This document shows positions 23,994 to 36,394 of a stretch of 64,000 nt of DNA, one piece after another. The position numbers and the translations under genes were made by a program. Source of the DNA: Maea johnstoni (lineage: Eukaryota > Annelida > Polychaeta > Spionida > Magelonidae); contig OZ012693.1 in NCBI GenBank assembly GCA_963942565.1, positions 9,568,726 through 9,632,725 on the forward strand, given 5' to 3'. Under the pieces are notes generated by a model. It ran no database searches and was not told the origin of the DNA. It saw only the letters and a program-made list of their open reading frames with translations. Position 1 is the first letter of the stretch. Every line of letters begins with the position of its first letter.

Positions 23994-24835
23994 TCCTATA
24001 AAACTTATGTTTGACCATGCTGTTGATGGCTTCAGGGCTTGCTGGTCCCTGGCTATATTATAAACTATTCATGCTGATGAACATGACTGGCTGCCTGTAA
24101 ACATGCACTGCATGTTCATGTCCATGTCAGTTTCACAGGAAATCAGACTGAATCTTCCTGTCCATACATCCCAACTCTGCAGCCACAGGTCCATCCATAG
24201 CTGTGGGCTGTGAGGCCTACCTTCATGACCTTTTGGACCTTACCCAGGAAATGTTTTAGGGCATTTTAGGTGAGTGTTTTCATAGCTGAGCCAGGGATTG
24301 ACCCTAATGGTCGTTTTAGGGGCATTTGCTCCTGGATCTGTATGATTTTGCTACCTGATGTTAAATCATAGGAGCCACCTATGCAGATGAACATATAGCA
24401 ATTAATTATCAGTTGGACAATTAGAGAATTGTTCTTTTTATGAAATTTTATCTCCTTAATCCTTATATTACACAATAGTGCCCAAAAATGCATCCGCAAG
24501 CATATATATTTTCAAAATTTTCTGCGGGAGCATGCCCCTAGACTGGGCAGTGCATCTCTGGAAAAAAGACTTACCAGCCAATCCTGCCTGCATAGAGATT
24601 TATTTGCTCCTAAATTTAAAATCCTAGGAGCCAAATCTACCCCTGTCTTAAACTGTAAAGGTTCATCTCTCAGCTCTAGATTTAGATAGTGGCGATCTCA
24701 CGTCATGATGTAGGACCTGAAGCAGTTGATTTGATTGGATCAACAATAAACCTAGATTTAGAGATCCTCACTGTTGAAGGAAGATCCTACAGTTAAGCAT
24801 GAGTAGTCAAGTGTTATCTATGTGTTATCTTCTCA
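23994..24835. other. unassigned DNA
   Basis: 24262-24660 has several GCTCCTGGAT/ATCCTAGGAGCC-like inverted words that may be a degraded repeat. No other copy is found here. No gene. Confidence 0.3.
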
Positions 24836-25283
24836 TTAACCAGGATTTAGAAACTGGGTGCCCAAAATTGGCAATAGTAAATATCATGATACAATGTCAT
24901 GGGAGTTATATTAGGATGAAAAAGATTTAATTATATGCTAGAAATTCAAATTTTCAATTATTGGGTTGAAATTGAGATTTTAAGGAATTCCTCACAAACA
25001 TATTTGGTTTACTGATTTGTGATCTTATGGATTTGGGTGTCTAAATGACACCCAGACACCCCGCTGGCTAAGTCCCAGCACTGCATGGTTACTGTCTTTT
25101 TCTGTGTGATCTTATGGATTTGGGTGTCCAAATGACACCCAGACTAAGTCTGGCTAAGTCCCAGCACTCTGCATGGTTACTGTCTTTTTCTGTGTGATCT
25201 TATGGATTTGGGTGTCCAAATGACACCCAGACTAAGTCTGGCTAAGTCCCAGCACTCTGCATGGTTACTGTCTTTTTCTGTGT
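24836..25283 (+). mobile_element. family B hAT-like MITE with triplicated 3' end
   Basis: CCAGGATTTAGAAACTGGG start and an internally deleted B body. The end plus flank (GATCTTATGGATTTGGGTGTC ... CTGTG) is repeated three times at 25021, 25108 and 25196 with an 87-88-bp period. Confidence 0.8.
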
Positions 25284-26116
25284 TTCTGTCAACCTAACTA
25301 GTCCTGTTATTTCCCCTCACTTTAAAGTGGGTTCTCACTTCTTCTCATTTCTTTGTGACCAGTCCCCCAGCGTGGGTCTGTGATAACTGGAGAAGCAGTC
25401 TTTATCAGTTAGCTGAGAGATAAGTGCTTCTTATCAAACTCTGTTTTTTTCTGGAGTTTTTCCAGATGACACTCTGGCAAAGTAAACATAAGAAATGCAT
25501 TTTATGTGTAGGGGGAGGATCCGAGGATGAGGAAGAGATTGTTAAAGTAACAAGACCTAAAACATAAGAACGAGTAATACCTGACAAAATATATGAAGAG
25601 AGATTGTCTTACTGATAGAACCAAAGGTGTATGAGGTAGATCATAAGCCTTTGATAGAACTCGAAACTACGTTACTAAAAACATATTTCTCAAAACATTG
25701 CTTTTTTCCCAAAAAGGTCTTTGTGTGTCATATCACATGTATTCTCCAGATGTGAATGAGTTAAGTAGTGTATGGAGTATGTTGATCTTGTGTTCCGCCG
25801 CTGTATGGAGGCCTGTGTTTCCTGAGGGGAGGAGATGTACTTGCCTTTCCCAGTGGCAGCAGCTAGCATCCAGCCCTACTGTATCCCACATCAGTGGCAG
25901 AACACACACGCCCAACACCGCTGCAGCAGTAGCACTTTTTATCATGAGTACTATCATAGACGACCTGAGGCACGTTCAATCCCCCCCCCCCCCTCTCCTC
26001 TCCCAAAAACCCAAGACCTACAGTGGTGTATAGCTACAGCCACTATTTACTGGCTACCTTATTCTTTGCTGATCACTTTTATCTAGCTGTCTTCTCCTTG
26101 AAGTGATAGTAGTGGT
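25284..26116. other. unassigned DNA
   Basis: A 111-codon frame at 25698-26033 has no domain that I recognise and runs into a C homopolymer at 25980, so it is not called. Confidence 0.3.
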
Positions 26117-26606
26117 TAGTGTTCTTCCGATTGTTCGAACAAGCCGAACAGCATTCGTTTGTGCCTCCGATTATGATGATCGAACGCAATTTTACATGTT
26201 CGAACAAAAAAACGAACATGGATAAAAATTATATTCAAAGAAATAGCTGGACTTTCGGTAGTCCTGCCGGTCAGAAAATCTGAGAAACAAAGTTTATTTA
26301 CCTATGTATTGCCCCACCAAAGAGGAAACACTAGGGGACCGCTCTAGATCCACCTCTCTGAGCGTGCCGCGGCGATGTTACAATGCCGCCATTGTTGTTT
26401 TGTTATCGGCACACCATAGAGGAAATGCGCATGACGCAATTACACTCGTGTGTCTTGATACCGCTAGGTGTTGCGGTACCTTATGACTAAGGTAAATAGC
26501 AATGGCGGCACGGAAAAACATGTACACAACTTCGATTATTAATCGGTCATCGGTCGTTCAGATGGACCGATGATCGACTTCGAAAATTTTGACCGATTCC
26601 AAATAC

Positions 26607-26608
<2 letters not shown>
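26117..26608. mobile_element. CpG-rich hAT-like element
   Basis: Ends TAGTGTTCTTCCGATT and a reverse match TAGTATTTGGAATCGG. Flanks GTAGTGGT and GTAGTAGT (26109-26116, 26609-26616; 7 of 8) are compatible with an 8-bp duplication, but the right flank is a TAG repeat, so this is weak. The interior is markedly CpG-rich, with CCGCGGCG, TGCCGCCATTG and CAATGGCGGCACGG (YY1-like words on both strands). No transposase frame. Confidence 0.55.
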
Positions 26609-26640
<32 letters not shown>

Positions 26641-26659
26641 GGTGGTGGTGGTGGTGGTG

Positions 26660-26695
<36 letters not shown>

Positions 26696-26740
26696 GCAGC
26701 AGCAGCAGCAGCAGCAGCAGCTGTAGCTGTAGCAGTAGGC
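26605..26740. repeat. (TAG)n(TGG)n(TAG)n(CAG)n compound microsatellite
   Basis: Four adjacent triplet blocks that differ by single changes. Confidence 0.95.
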
Positions 26741-26757
26741 TCAGTTTTGTCTGGTTG

Positions 26758-27070
26758 TAGGGTCTTAGCCAGGATTTTTAAAATGCCTGTCTAAATAATT
26801 TAATACAAAATTTCTGATCATCCAGGTTTAGCTACTTAGATAATTTAAATCATTATACTAACTTCATTTGATAGCCTATTGTATCAGAAGGGGCTGTTTA
26901 CACTTCAGCCATGTCATAGAAGATGGTTTGTTTCGAAATGATATGGTTGCTGGTCCAAAAAAGTAAAAATGGAAAATTCTTCATAGAAATATATGCCTTT
27001 CTAAAAAGGTGTTTTTTCAGGAAACTGCCTGTCAGACGACAGGCTGGACAGATCCTGGCTTAAGTCCCAC
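26758..27070 (-). mobile_element. family A hAT-like MITE, full length
   Basis: TAGGGTCTTAGCCAGG to GATCCTGGCTTAAGTCC, with the complete A interior in reverse order. Confidence 0.8.
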
Positions 27071-27654
27071 TCCCTGCCTGATTCATCTAACCACAATATA
27101 TGATACATCCCTTTAGAGATATTGGGTGTCAAACTATTAGTCAAGTAGTGTTAGTGGTATTATCCCTCCAGCTGTGGTGTAGGTATCAGCTCATCCCCCC
27201 CCCCCCCCCCCCAGACCACAACCACCAGCAGCTAGTAGCCTTGTCCTCATTATGCCAGTAGTACACCTACTCAACTACTCAACTTACACATGATAGACTA
27301 CCTAGTAGGGTCTGTTGTCTTGCTTATGCCATGATATTCAAGCTGCAGTAGCCAAAAAGTATCCAAGCATTCAAGAAAAACTATTTCCTAACATATATTT
27401 TTAAAAAATCTAATTTTAGTAGAGAAGATTTTTTGGATATTTCCATCACAAAACAAGGATCTGAAGGGCAGTTTATAGTGCCTTTAAAATGCAACAGGGA
27501 GACAGGGTTGAGTCTTGGCTGGATTCTTATAAGCCGGTTGGCCTTGTCACTATACAAATGCACAGTGTTGTGAAAGGCTGTTTAAGTTGCCTTTTCAACG
27601 GAGGAAGAAACCTGTTAGGACTTCTTGTTAAGAGAAAGGACATACACTTATCTG
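27071..27654. other. unassigned DNA with a C homopolymer
   Basis: A C run at about 27196-27212. No gene or repeat match. Confidence 0.35.
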
Positions 27655-27935
27655 AAAAGGTATCTAGACACCCAAAACCTCAAAAATCACCCCTCAAGTC
27701 ACCCAAACTATTTTCAGAGTAATTTCTTAAAATGTCAATGTCAAGCATATAATTAAACTTTACCCGTAAATGTAATTCCCATGACATTGCATAAGGATGT
27801 AATGCTTAATTTCAATAAATAAATACATGTCCATGATTGTAATCTCACTAATTGTGGTCTCCCTTAAATTATGATGCCCCAAAATTTCACAATACCAATT
27901 TCTGGGCACCCAATTTCTAAATCTGTCATAGTATG
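27655..27935 (-). mobile_element. family B hAT-like MITE
   Basis: GACACCCAAAACCTC through CACCCAATTTCTAAATC. Almost complete, with both ends decayed. Confidence 0.75.
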
Positions 27936-27983
27936 TAACAGGGGATATTTTTCCTCTCCTAAGTCTCTATCTATATATATGAT

Positions 27984-28242
27984 TAGACTAGGCTCCTAGT
28001 CCCTAAAGAGTTGACATTCCCTCATGTGTTGACCAAGCAGTTGTGGTGTAGTACCAGGTGAGGCAGATAGATAGCACCACCTGGTCCTATCTCTACAGTT
28101 TATACTCAAACTGGATCCTCAATTCCCCTGGTAAGATAAGTGTAAACTAAATTGGCTACTATGGCCACCTAGACTATTTGGTGCCAGGTAACATAAATGC
28201 ATGACAGGAAAAATATGAATGACAGCCTAGAAATCTAGGCTA
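27984..28242 (+). mobile_element. family I Mutator-like MITE
   Basis: TAGACTAGGCTCCTAGTCC to GACAGCCTAGAAATCTAGGC then TA. Flanks ATATATGAT and GGATATGAT (7 of 9) are read as a decayed 9-bp duplication. Second copy at 36135. Confidence 0.8.
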
Positions 28243-28529
28243 GGATATGATCTGAGGCACCTAAACTTCTCCCTCCTGACCATGTTCAGTTCAGACACAC
28301 ATTACCGCTGCCTACTCAGTGGATAATCAGTTACTGCCCATCTTTCCTCACTCCCAGATTGCTCCCTTTATGATTGATGACTATCTCTCAGCAGCTGCCA
28401 TAAAATGAATCACATCAATGACTGATATACACACTCTAAGCAAGGCTAGGCTAGGAAAAATTACGAGAGAAAAAACAAGAAAAAACATCACAACCTTTGT
28501 AAAATGTCAACCTTTGGTGGCTCAGCTAC

Positions 28530-28673
28530 CAGGCATGGAATTCTCCTGTGGCTCCCTCAAACCTCGGCAGGGAGCCCAAAGATGTACTTGTTTCAATATA
28601 TGGACAACATCTTTCTAAAGGTAGCTTTTGAAGATGCAATTGGGCTCCCTGAAAGAAACTTATTTTGAGCCCT
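28530..28673 (-). mobile_element. family E MITE, truncated
   Basis: GAATTCTCCTGTGGCTCCCTC through ATTTTGAGCCCTG, the reverse of family E without its far end. Confidence 0.65.
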
Positions 28674-29144
28674 GATTAGTATTTTGGGAAGTATAATAGC
28701 ATCTCATCTGGCTGAGAGTTTAGGTCATTAACTCATTTGTTTCTTTATTTAATATATCATTTTTCACCAGGACTTATCACTTGGAACTTTTTTCACCAGG
28801 AAGCACAAGGTTAATGACCTCACTTTCAATAGTAGGCAATTTTCCAATGAATGTGCCTGTGGACTGATACTGAAAGATACTGAAACCTGGCTGAGGTCCA
28901 TGAAATCTTGTGTAGTGCATGTTGATGTGTTTACACATTTGTGTGCTCTATGTTGATTGTGCTATGTAATGGCGATTGTTCTTTATTTGGCATCACATCT
29001 AGTACGAGATAATATTATGTAACCCTTTTTTGGAGGGGGGGGGGGGGGGTAGTTTATGTTTTTGTCTTATTGTATATACATTTGTTTTGAATGCCACAGA
29101 CTGAAATAATGGAGGAAATTTCAAGTAAGTTTTCTGGAAAGCAA
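28674..29144. other. unassigned DNA with a G homopolymer
   Basis: A G run at about 29034-29050. No gene. Confidence 0.35.
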
Positions 29145-29344
29145 ATGTCCCGAAATGTTTTTGAAATAAATGAAGATGAAGTAAGTAATTATAAATGTTG
29201 TCATTGAATCTTATGCAATATTTTTTCTTGTTATGTTAAAGAAAAAATGTATAGGACCAGTAAAAAGATTGCAGGACCAGTTGATCCTAGGTATTACTGG
29301 TCCTACGCGGCCAGTAATGTTTTGAGTTAGCATTGAGGCCTGCA
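29145..29344 (-). mobile_element. family N MITE, partial
   Basis: Shares TTTTTGAAATAAATGAAGA, GGACCAGTAAAAA, CCTACGCGGCCAGTAA and GTTAGCATTGAGGCCTG with 32534-32775 in reverse. Confidence 0.65.
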
Positions 29345-29443
29345 ATTCACAAATTACAATTTGGCATTATGGATTTGCAAGTAAAATAACTATGTGGACT
29401 CAGAAGGCTTAAGATTTAACCAGCTTTTTCTTGAAAGGAGAAG

Positions 29444-29462
29444 GGGGGGGGGGGGGGGGGGG
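29444..29462. repeat. G homopolymer
   Basis: About 19 consecutive G residues. Confidence 0.9.
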
Positions 29463-29910
29463 TTGCTTGGTGGCCTAGTAATGGTAGTTGATGGATGAGG
29501 AACTTGTTGTGGCCGCCGCCATGCTGGCTATCTTAAGGTGACTTATTGCAGCAATGCACATGCATGACTCCCATAGGGAATTCTCCTGTGGAATTCGAAA
29601 AGATGATGCTGATGCTGAGGCGGTTGCCATGGAGACTGGCATCAGGTATTTGCCTCCATGCATGGTGCCAGTATCACAATGTGGTATTTTATTACCATCG
29701 CTCTGGGGGTTTTGGAGTTTTTTGGGGTGGAAAAAATGTATATGGACCCCCCTCCTCCTTAGATCTATGCTGATACAAACACAAAGACATGTTTATCCAG
29801 TAGCATTCTTTGATAATGGATAACAAGATCTATCTTTCCAGTTCCTGCTCATTATTTTGGTAACTAATGCGGTCCACCACCCCTCGAATCATTTATGTTG
29901 CCTCTAATAA
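29463..29910. other. unassigned DNA
   Basis: Overlapping short frames without domains. No repeat match. Confidence 0.3.
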
Positions 29911-30165
29911 GGCCTAAAAAGTTCTTTGTTCCTGTAACCCTACCCTATCAAGTTTTATTCAAAAAAAATCCTATGTAAATTTTTTTTCTTTCCCTTCCAA
30001 CTCCCAAAGAACAATAAATATGCATAAAACACACATTTTTGGATTTGAAAAAAATCCCCCCCACCCCCCCCCCCCCCCCTCAATTTCTTTTTACCAACCT
30101 ACCTACCTACCATATTTTTTTCTCCGGACCATTACAGGAAACAAACAAAAAAAATTCTATGCCTG
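29911..30165 (+). mobile_element. family K MITE
   Basis: AATAAGGCCTAAAAAGTTC start, the same block order as 16935, a CCTACCTACCTACC run and TTACAGGAAACAAAC before the far end. A C run lies inside at 30057-30079. Confidence 0.75.
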
Positions 30166-30413
30166 AACTAGTACCTGGACATGGCGTAACATATAAGAAG
30201 AGAAACGGGGTATGATTTTTCCTAGACTTCATGTTTGTCTAATGCCAGAAGTGTAAGGTTTAGGGGTAGCTGGTGAAAAGGAATGCATCCTAGGCAGGGT
30301 GGTGAAAGATGGTATGGAGAAAAGAAAAGAGGAATGCAAGAGGGCAATGGATAGGGGTCAGATAGAGTTACAGAGGAGTACTGAGATACTCAGTGTGTAG
30401 GAAACTAGGAGCC

Positions 30414-30631
30414 TTAACCCTTCCAATGCTGCTGGTGGCTAATTTGGCCAATACAAAATGATGCAAAAAACCTGAAAAATTATTGAAACCCTGCCACATG
30501 GGTACTCATCAGAGAGTTCTCAGCAAGAGCTCTCCAATAAATACCAACATGACAGCGATTAGATGGTTCTCAAAAATCTTTGCGTACTTATGCTTTGGAC
30601 GAAGGACTAGCCTCAGCTTTGGAAGGGTTAA
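30414..30631 (+). mobile_element. family D TTAA MITE, full length
   Basis: TTAACCCTTCCAATGCTGC to TTGGAAGGGTTAA, intact TTAA on both sides. A good reference copy. Confidence 0.9.
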
Positions 30632-31217
<586 letters not shown>

Positions 31218-31516
31218 CCTCCTACCCTCAAGCGCAATGCTTTGGCTTTTGATTGAAAGCATTTATGGAATGAAGTTGCTGGTAGGCATCTTTTGCCCTT
31301 TTATCTCAATATGTATATTTGGTATCAATCAATAGGTTACAGACGTACCCCTCCAAAGAAATTTCAGAAATTTGATCTCCACTTCTGGGGATAGTAATAA
31401 TGCCTTAGCACTAACTGACCTATGCTGGCTATCAGACCTTGAAAAAAGAGATGGCCTCTGCATACTTCTTGTGCCCTACAGTACTGCTTTCATTATATAT
31501 GGTGAAAGAGATGCGT

Positions 31517-32190
31517 TTTTGCAGCCTGAACAGATTCCTGGTTTCGTCTCTGAGGTGATGAGTACTTCTAATGCCCTGTATTTCTGTTTATTATAGTGAA
31601 AGATGTGTTTTGCAGCTTGAATAGATTCCTGGTTTCACTCATCTCAGTGGTTATGGATACTTCTTGTGTCCTTAACCCTGGTCCTCCTGAACCCAGACAT
31701 TTATAAAAACTAACCTGTGCTACACAGCCAGGAAATATCCTGAATGCAATTTCTGACCTACTAATGACCATCTGGCTGAGTGTGTCTATAGGACCCCCAA
31801 CAGAGGTTGTGCATGACCCAAAGCAGCTCCACTTTAAAACACTCCCTAAGACCTTCATTTTGATATATATGGCACTATGAGGATAAATCCTCAAAATCTA
31901 AGTTGTGTCCCTAAAAGCCTCAATGGTCAATTTTGTCTCTGGGGACCAAAACAATGCAGTGGTCAGGGTAGGTTCCATTCAACAATTCAGCAGGACAAGG
32001 TATAAGTATTTAGTTAGTGTGGCGAAAGAGGTCCATCCTTGTGGCTCGTTTTGCTGCCTGAACGAATTCCTGGTCTCTCCTCTGTGTTGATGGCTGTGGA
32101 GTCCACACTATTTACAGCTCTGACTGGTCCGTTCTTGCTGCCTGAACAGGTTCCTGGTCTCACCTCTGTGTTGATGGCTGTGGAGTCCAG
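31517..32190 (+). repeat. dispersed direct repeats of about 80 bp
   Basis: Four units with TTGCNGCCTGAACAGATTCC, CTGGTTTC/CTGGTCTC, TCTGTGTTGATGG and a GTGGAGTCC-type end begin near 31517, 31605, 32046 and 32129. The last two are closest. 31680-32040 between them is unassigned. Confidence 0.75.
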
Positions 32191-32533
32191 ACTGTTTTCA
32201 GATCTCGCTGGCTCCACTCTCTGCACTTTGCTGACACCAGGATAAGACACTGTGTATCAGGTTACAGCAGAATGCCTCCAGAGATAAGATGATACAGACT
32301 TCTTCATCAGTCCACATTGGACTCCATACTTGTAGCTCAGACGATCTCCACTTGAAAGTTGACAAAACGGTATTACATGGCCACTTAATCTTGAGGGAAA
32401 TTGGGGACTTCAGGGTGCAATATAGGTTCCAAAACAATCACTTACCAAGCAGGGCAAGCTGCCTCTAAATTTACTTGCCCCACCGACACTCCCACTTGCC
32501 TGCTGCTCTGCTTAACAAATGGAGTTACATTGC
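32191..32533. other. unassigned DNA
   Basis: AGCAGGGCAAGCTGCC at 32450 and AGCGGGGCAAGTTGGCC at 32818 flank element N and may be parts of an older repeat that N entered. Confidence 0.3.
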
Positions 32534-32775
32534 CAGGCCTCAATGCTAACTAAAACTGTTACTGGCCCCGTAGGACATTTATTTTTATTTATTTCTTCTT
32601 CATTTATTTCAAAAACATTTGGCACATTCTTGAGGGGAAACTTGTTAACAAGAATGTCCCCAAATGTATTTTGGCCCTGTAGGACCAGTTGAGGTCTTTT
32701 TCTACTGGCCCTAAGCCATTTTGGGAATTTTTTACTGGCCTGGGGTTATAGGACCACTGTTAGCGTCGAGCCCTG
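32534..32775 (+). mobile_element. family N MITE
   Basis: Inverted ends CAGGCCTCAATGCTAAC and GTTAGCGTCGAGCCCTG. Direct repeat ATTGC on both sides (32529-32533, 32776-32780) read as a 5-bp duplication. Confidence 0.75.
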
Positions 32776-33261
32776 ATTGCAAGGACTCTGCCCAAAACAT
32801 TTCTTGCAGAGCGGGGCAAGTTGGCCACTGTGAGCATTAATGGGTTAAGACCACTCGATATATAGTGCTTTATCCCCATCTCATTAGCACTACCATGACC
32901 ACAGCCCCAGCTTGCCTCTTTCTAAACACTGTCATGAATGTATCTCCCCAAAACACAACATATCGTGGGCCTGTCTGGCGGGTGTTTTTATTACAGGAAA
33001 CATGATCTTGTCCAATCAAGTCTCTGACCCTCGGACTCCCCTGGCCACATGTGCTGGGGCACTACATGAGCTGTTAAAAGACTTTTCATGTAAGGTGCTG
33101 TAAAAAGCCAGCATGTTATATGTCTGATAGGTTAACCTTTTCATGCCTAGAGCACTCCTTGACCGGTGTTGGTAACAGAAAAACTTGAAGAATGGAAAGA
33201 TGCATTTGACAGCCTAAAAATCTAGGCTATTATACGTGTGAAAAACGTGTGAAAATAAACT
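32776..33261. other. unassigned DNA with a family I tail
   Basis: 33130-33150 is a TTAACCTTTTCATGCC end of TTAA type. 33165-33235 matches the last part of family I (GACAGCCTAAAAATCTAGGC). Confidence 0.4.
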
Positions 33262-33378
33262 GGAGCGGGGAGCACAGGTCTCCCTCGAATTCTCCTTTGG
33301 CTTCGATGTACAGGATTCTAGTCACAACACCTTTAAGTAGCTTTTGAAGATGAAATTGGGCTCCCTGGAAAAACACAC
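33262..33378 (-). mobile_element. family E MITE, partial
   Basis: CTCCCTCGAATTCTCCTTTGG through GGGCTCCCTGGAAAAAC. It is cut where B begins. Confidence 0.65.
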
Positions 33379-33662
33379 TAAAATTTGCAAGTTCTGTAAA
33401 GTTTTTGGGTGTCCTATTTTTAAAGGGGACCACACTATATGGAGATACCAAACAAACATTTATTTACTTGTCAAAATTAGGCATAATATCACTGTAAAAT
33501 GTCATGGAAAAAATATTGTGGTGGAAAAGCTTCAATTATATGTTTGAAATTGACATTTTGAGAAATCATTCTTCAAACGATTTGGGTGTTCAGAGAGGTG
33601 ATTTTGGGTGGTTTGGGTGTCCTAAAGCAGACAACCAGACACCCTGCTGGCTAAGACTTTGC
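33379..33662 (+). mobile_element. family B hAT-like MITE, 5' truncated
   Basis: AAAATTTGCAAGTTCTG through CACCCTGCTGGCTAAGAC. Confidence 0.75.
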
Positions 33663-33898
33663 CTGAGATGGTCTATGAAGTAAGAGTTTCTGAGGTAGTA
33701 GCCAGCTAGGTAGGCCTCTCTTCTCTCTCTCTGTCTCCTACTGGCAGCAGCCATCTCCCAGTAGTTAGGATGATGTGGGATGTGTTATCTGGACTCCTGT
33801 CAACAGTGGGAGGGGATTCGCCTACGTTATGTAATATTGCAGCCCTAGATACTGCCTCTCCGCCTCCTCAATATGCCACAGGAATACAGCACAGAACA

Positions 33899-34356
33899 GC
33901 TGCCATTTAAACCCTACACTGAGGCGCCTAGATACTGAAAAGTCAACATTCCCCTCTGAGATGACCAACTAGTGAGGTAATAGCCTAGTCCTAGGCCAAG
34001 AAAATAAGTTAGTACTCTATATATTTGCAAGAAAAAGTTTTTCTTCACCTTCTATTTCAAATGGAAATTATACAAACTCTTTACTGTGTCTAGATACCCT
34101 GATTTGGTTCTTAAATTGCTCACAGTGAGCTGATTCTGACTGACCAGTGTTACCACCGTTGGAGTCATCTATCACCAGCCACAGGAACTATCACCTAAAA
34201 ACATTAAGCATAAGATAGAGACCAGAACAGAGAAAGCATGTTTTTATGAAATCATAGACTAGGAGCTAGTCTACTGCCATTTAAACCCTACACTAATGCT
34301 CCTGGTTCCTGAAAAGTCAACATTCCCCTCTGAGTAGACCAACCAGTGAGTTTGTT
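33899..34356 (+). repeat. 80-bp direct repeats flanking a G element
   Basis: CTGCCATTTAAACCCTACACT ... AGTCAACATTCCCCTCTGAG occurs at 33899-33978 and again at 34274-34356, 375 bp apart. The second half of each resembles the start of family I. Confidence 0.75.
33981..34273 (+). mobile_element. family G Mutator-like MITE
   Basis: TAGCCTAGTCCTAGGCC to TAGACTAGGAGCTAGTCTA, full interior. No matching 9-bp flanks, probably because of the surrounding duplication. Confidence 0.75.
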
Positions 34357-34362
34357 AGTGTA

Positions 34363-36086
34363 CCCCCTTGTCGAAATTTGCTGTGGATATCCTAGGATTG
34401 TTCAAGGATTAGGCTGGACAATTGACCTGGGATTTGATGGGATTCTGACTGGGATTCTCTGGGACTAGGTCACACGGTATTCGGACAGGACTTTTTGGGA
34501 ATAGCACGGACAGGACTTTATTGGACTAGCATGGACACTGGGGTTCTACGAGAGCAAGGAAAAGCTCAGACTTTACTATTCCCCAAATCTTGGACTAGGT
34601 CACACGGTATTCGGACAGGACTTTTGGGGAATAGCACGGACAGGTGTTTATTGGACTAGCATGGACACTGGGGTTCCACGATAGCAAGGAGAAGCACAGA
34701 CTTTATTATTCCCCATATTCTAAGCTTCATGGATTACCTGGGATGTCTGGTCCATACAAGTCCTAAGTGATTAAGGTGTCAATGTCTAGGTTTATCCAAC
34801 TATCATAGACTTTCCCAAATAGCTGCACCTTTTCAGGCAATCCTATTCACATGTACTGGTCCAAAAACACAGAAAATAAGCAGTCATATCTGTTTGATGT
34901 ACACTTACATGCCTCTTGATACATAATATTTCAATTAAGAACTGAAGTTATAACATTAACAATCAATTAATATGGAGAGGTATCTGCGCTTTACCCCCCT
35001 GAAATATACACTTATGGAGAAATAGGCATTTTAAAGGAGGGCTGTTTGTGAAACATGTTTCAATGCTGAGTGAATATAATCTGACAAAAAGAGGGCAGAT
35101 AGAATTTGTCAGAGGCATCAAATCGCTCATATTGACTCACATTGAAAATAATTAAATCTCATACATTTAAATCAATTGAATAAGAGTGAATATATTCTAA
35201 ATTTCTTTAGATCAAGTTAAGCTAAATTACATATGTGTTGGAATACAAATCTATGTAACATATACTGACCTCAAGATACTTGGGAATGTAAATGGCTAAT
35301 GTGTGGTAATTATCCTCTTTTTTATCCTCTTGCTTAGTGATGCACACTCTCAGACAGTCCTAGAGTGTACTGGCAATTTCAGTTAAAAGTTCAAATGGGG
35401 GATCTTTAAAGTCATTTGTCTGATAGGGGTGGAGCTTGTTAAGTGTGTCATATTCATTTGTATATTTATAACTAAATCCAGTGTACACTTTTCAGTCTCA
35501 TAGAACATTAGGTATTTTACTCAATTCTACATTTTAAATATTAAGGAGCATAAGGAATTTCAGTAAAATCATTCCAAAAGTGTACAAAACTACCCTTTTA
35601 CAAAAATGGGTAAGCCCAGAGCAAATAAGGACTGAGTTGAATACTTTGTTTATTGTTAGTATATATTAATATCTAAAGCCTTTCTCAAATTACAATGTTT
35701 CAACATTGCAACTAACCTTGACAGGCAGGAGACATCTTCTTGGATTTCCCTGGACTTTATGATTAAATGAATTGAAAGTACCTCAGGGCCTTTACAGAAA
35801 AAGTCTTGCTATGTCCGACCTCCTTGGATTCTTAGCTATATTATAAAGTCTGAATAAGTCTCAGCTGTAAGGACAAAATTGAATTGCACCTTTTAAAAGT
35901 CCCAGCCTGGCAGGACTAATCCCAACTTTGGAACTTCAGGCAGGTTTGGATTTGTGGGGACTAGTTTGTCCATGGACTACCACACTTCTCTGGCAACTGA
36001 GTGCTCGGACTTAGTGTGGATTTTCTTGGATATCATTGGATTTCCGTTCAGAATGGAATGAGCCGGGATTAATTTTGACAAGGGCG
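34363..36086. mobile_element. family J, 1.7-kb TIR element with TA duplication
   Basis: Left end CCCCCTTGTCGAAATT and right end inverse CGCCCTTGTCAAAATT (14 of 16). TA precedes 34363 and follows 36086. Joining the flanks across one TA gives TGTAGTACC, which is the family I sequence at that point, so J entered a family I copy at a TA. TA duplication is typical of Tc1/mariner-type transposons. No frame of notable length, so non-autonomous. A second partial copy lies at 22672. Confidence 0.75.
34462..34723 (+). repeat. 131-bp tandem duplication within J
   Basis: GGACTAGGTCACACGGTATT starts both units (34462, 34593). They are highly similar. Confidence 0.9.
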
Positions 36087-36134
36087 TAGTACCTGCAATG
36101 GCCCATAGATTGCAACGTGTAATACTCCTATCTC

Positions 36135-36394
36135 TAGACTAGGTTCCTAGTCCCTAAAAAGTTGACATCCCCTTCTGTGCTGACCAAGCAGTGTGGTGTA
36201 GTACTTACCAGGTATTGTAGATAGATGGCACCACCTGCTCCTCCTATCTCTAGAGGATTTAGTCGTATCCAAACTGAATCCTGGTGAGATAAGTGTAAAC
36301 TAAATTGGCCACTATGGCCACCTAGAATAGTTGGTGCTTGGTATCAGAAAAAACAGAACAAAAAATACTTATGACAGCCTAGAAATCTGGGCTT
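36135..36394 (+). mobile_element. family I Mutator-like MITE
   Basis: TAGACTAGGTTCCTAGTCC to GACAGCCTAGAAATCTGGGC. Flanks TCCTATCTC and TCCTATCCC (8 of 9) give a 9-bp duplication. Confidence 0.85.

Noticed and set aside
27984-28242. Families I and G as one family
   Set aside because: They share the TAGACTAG end and a TAGATGGCACC-like core, but the interiors differ; kept separate.
29034-30080. G- and C-homopolymers as quadruplex regulatory sites
   Set aside because: Single long homopolymers are common assembly-prone simple repeats; no promoter context supports a role.
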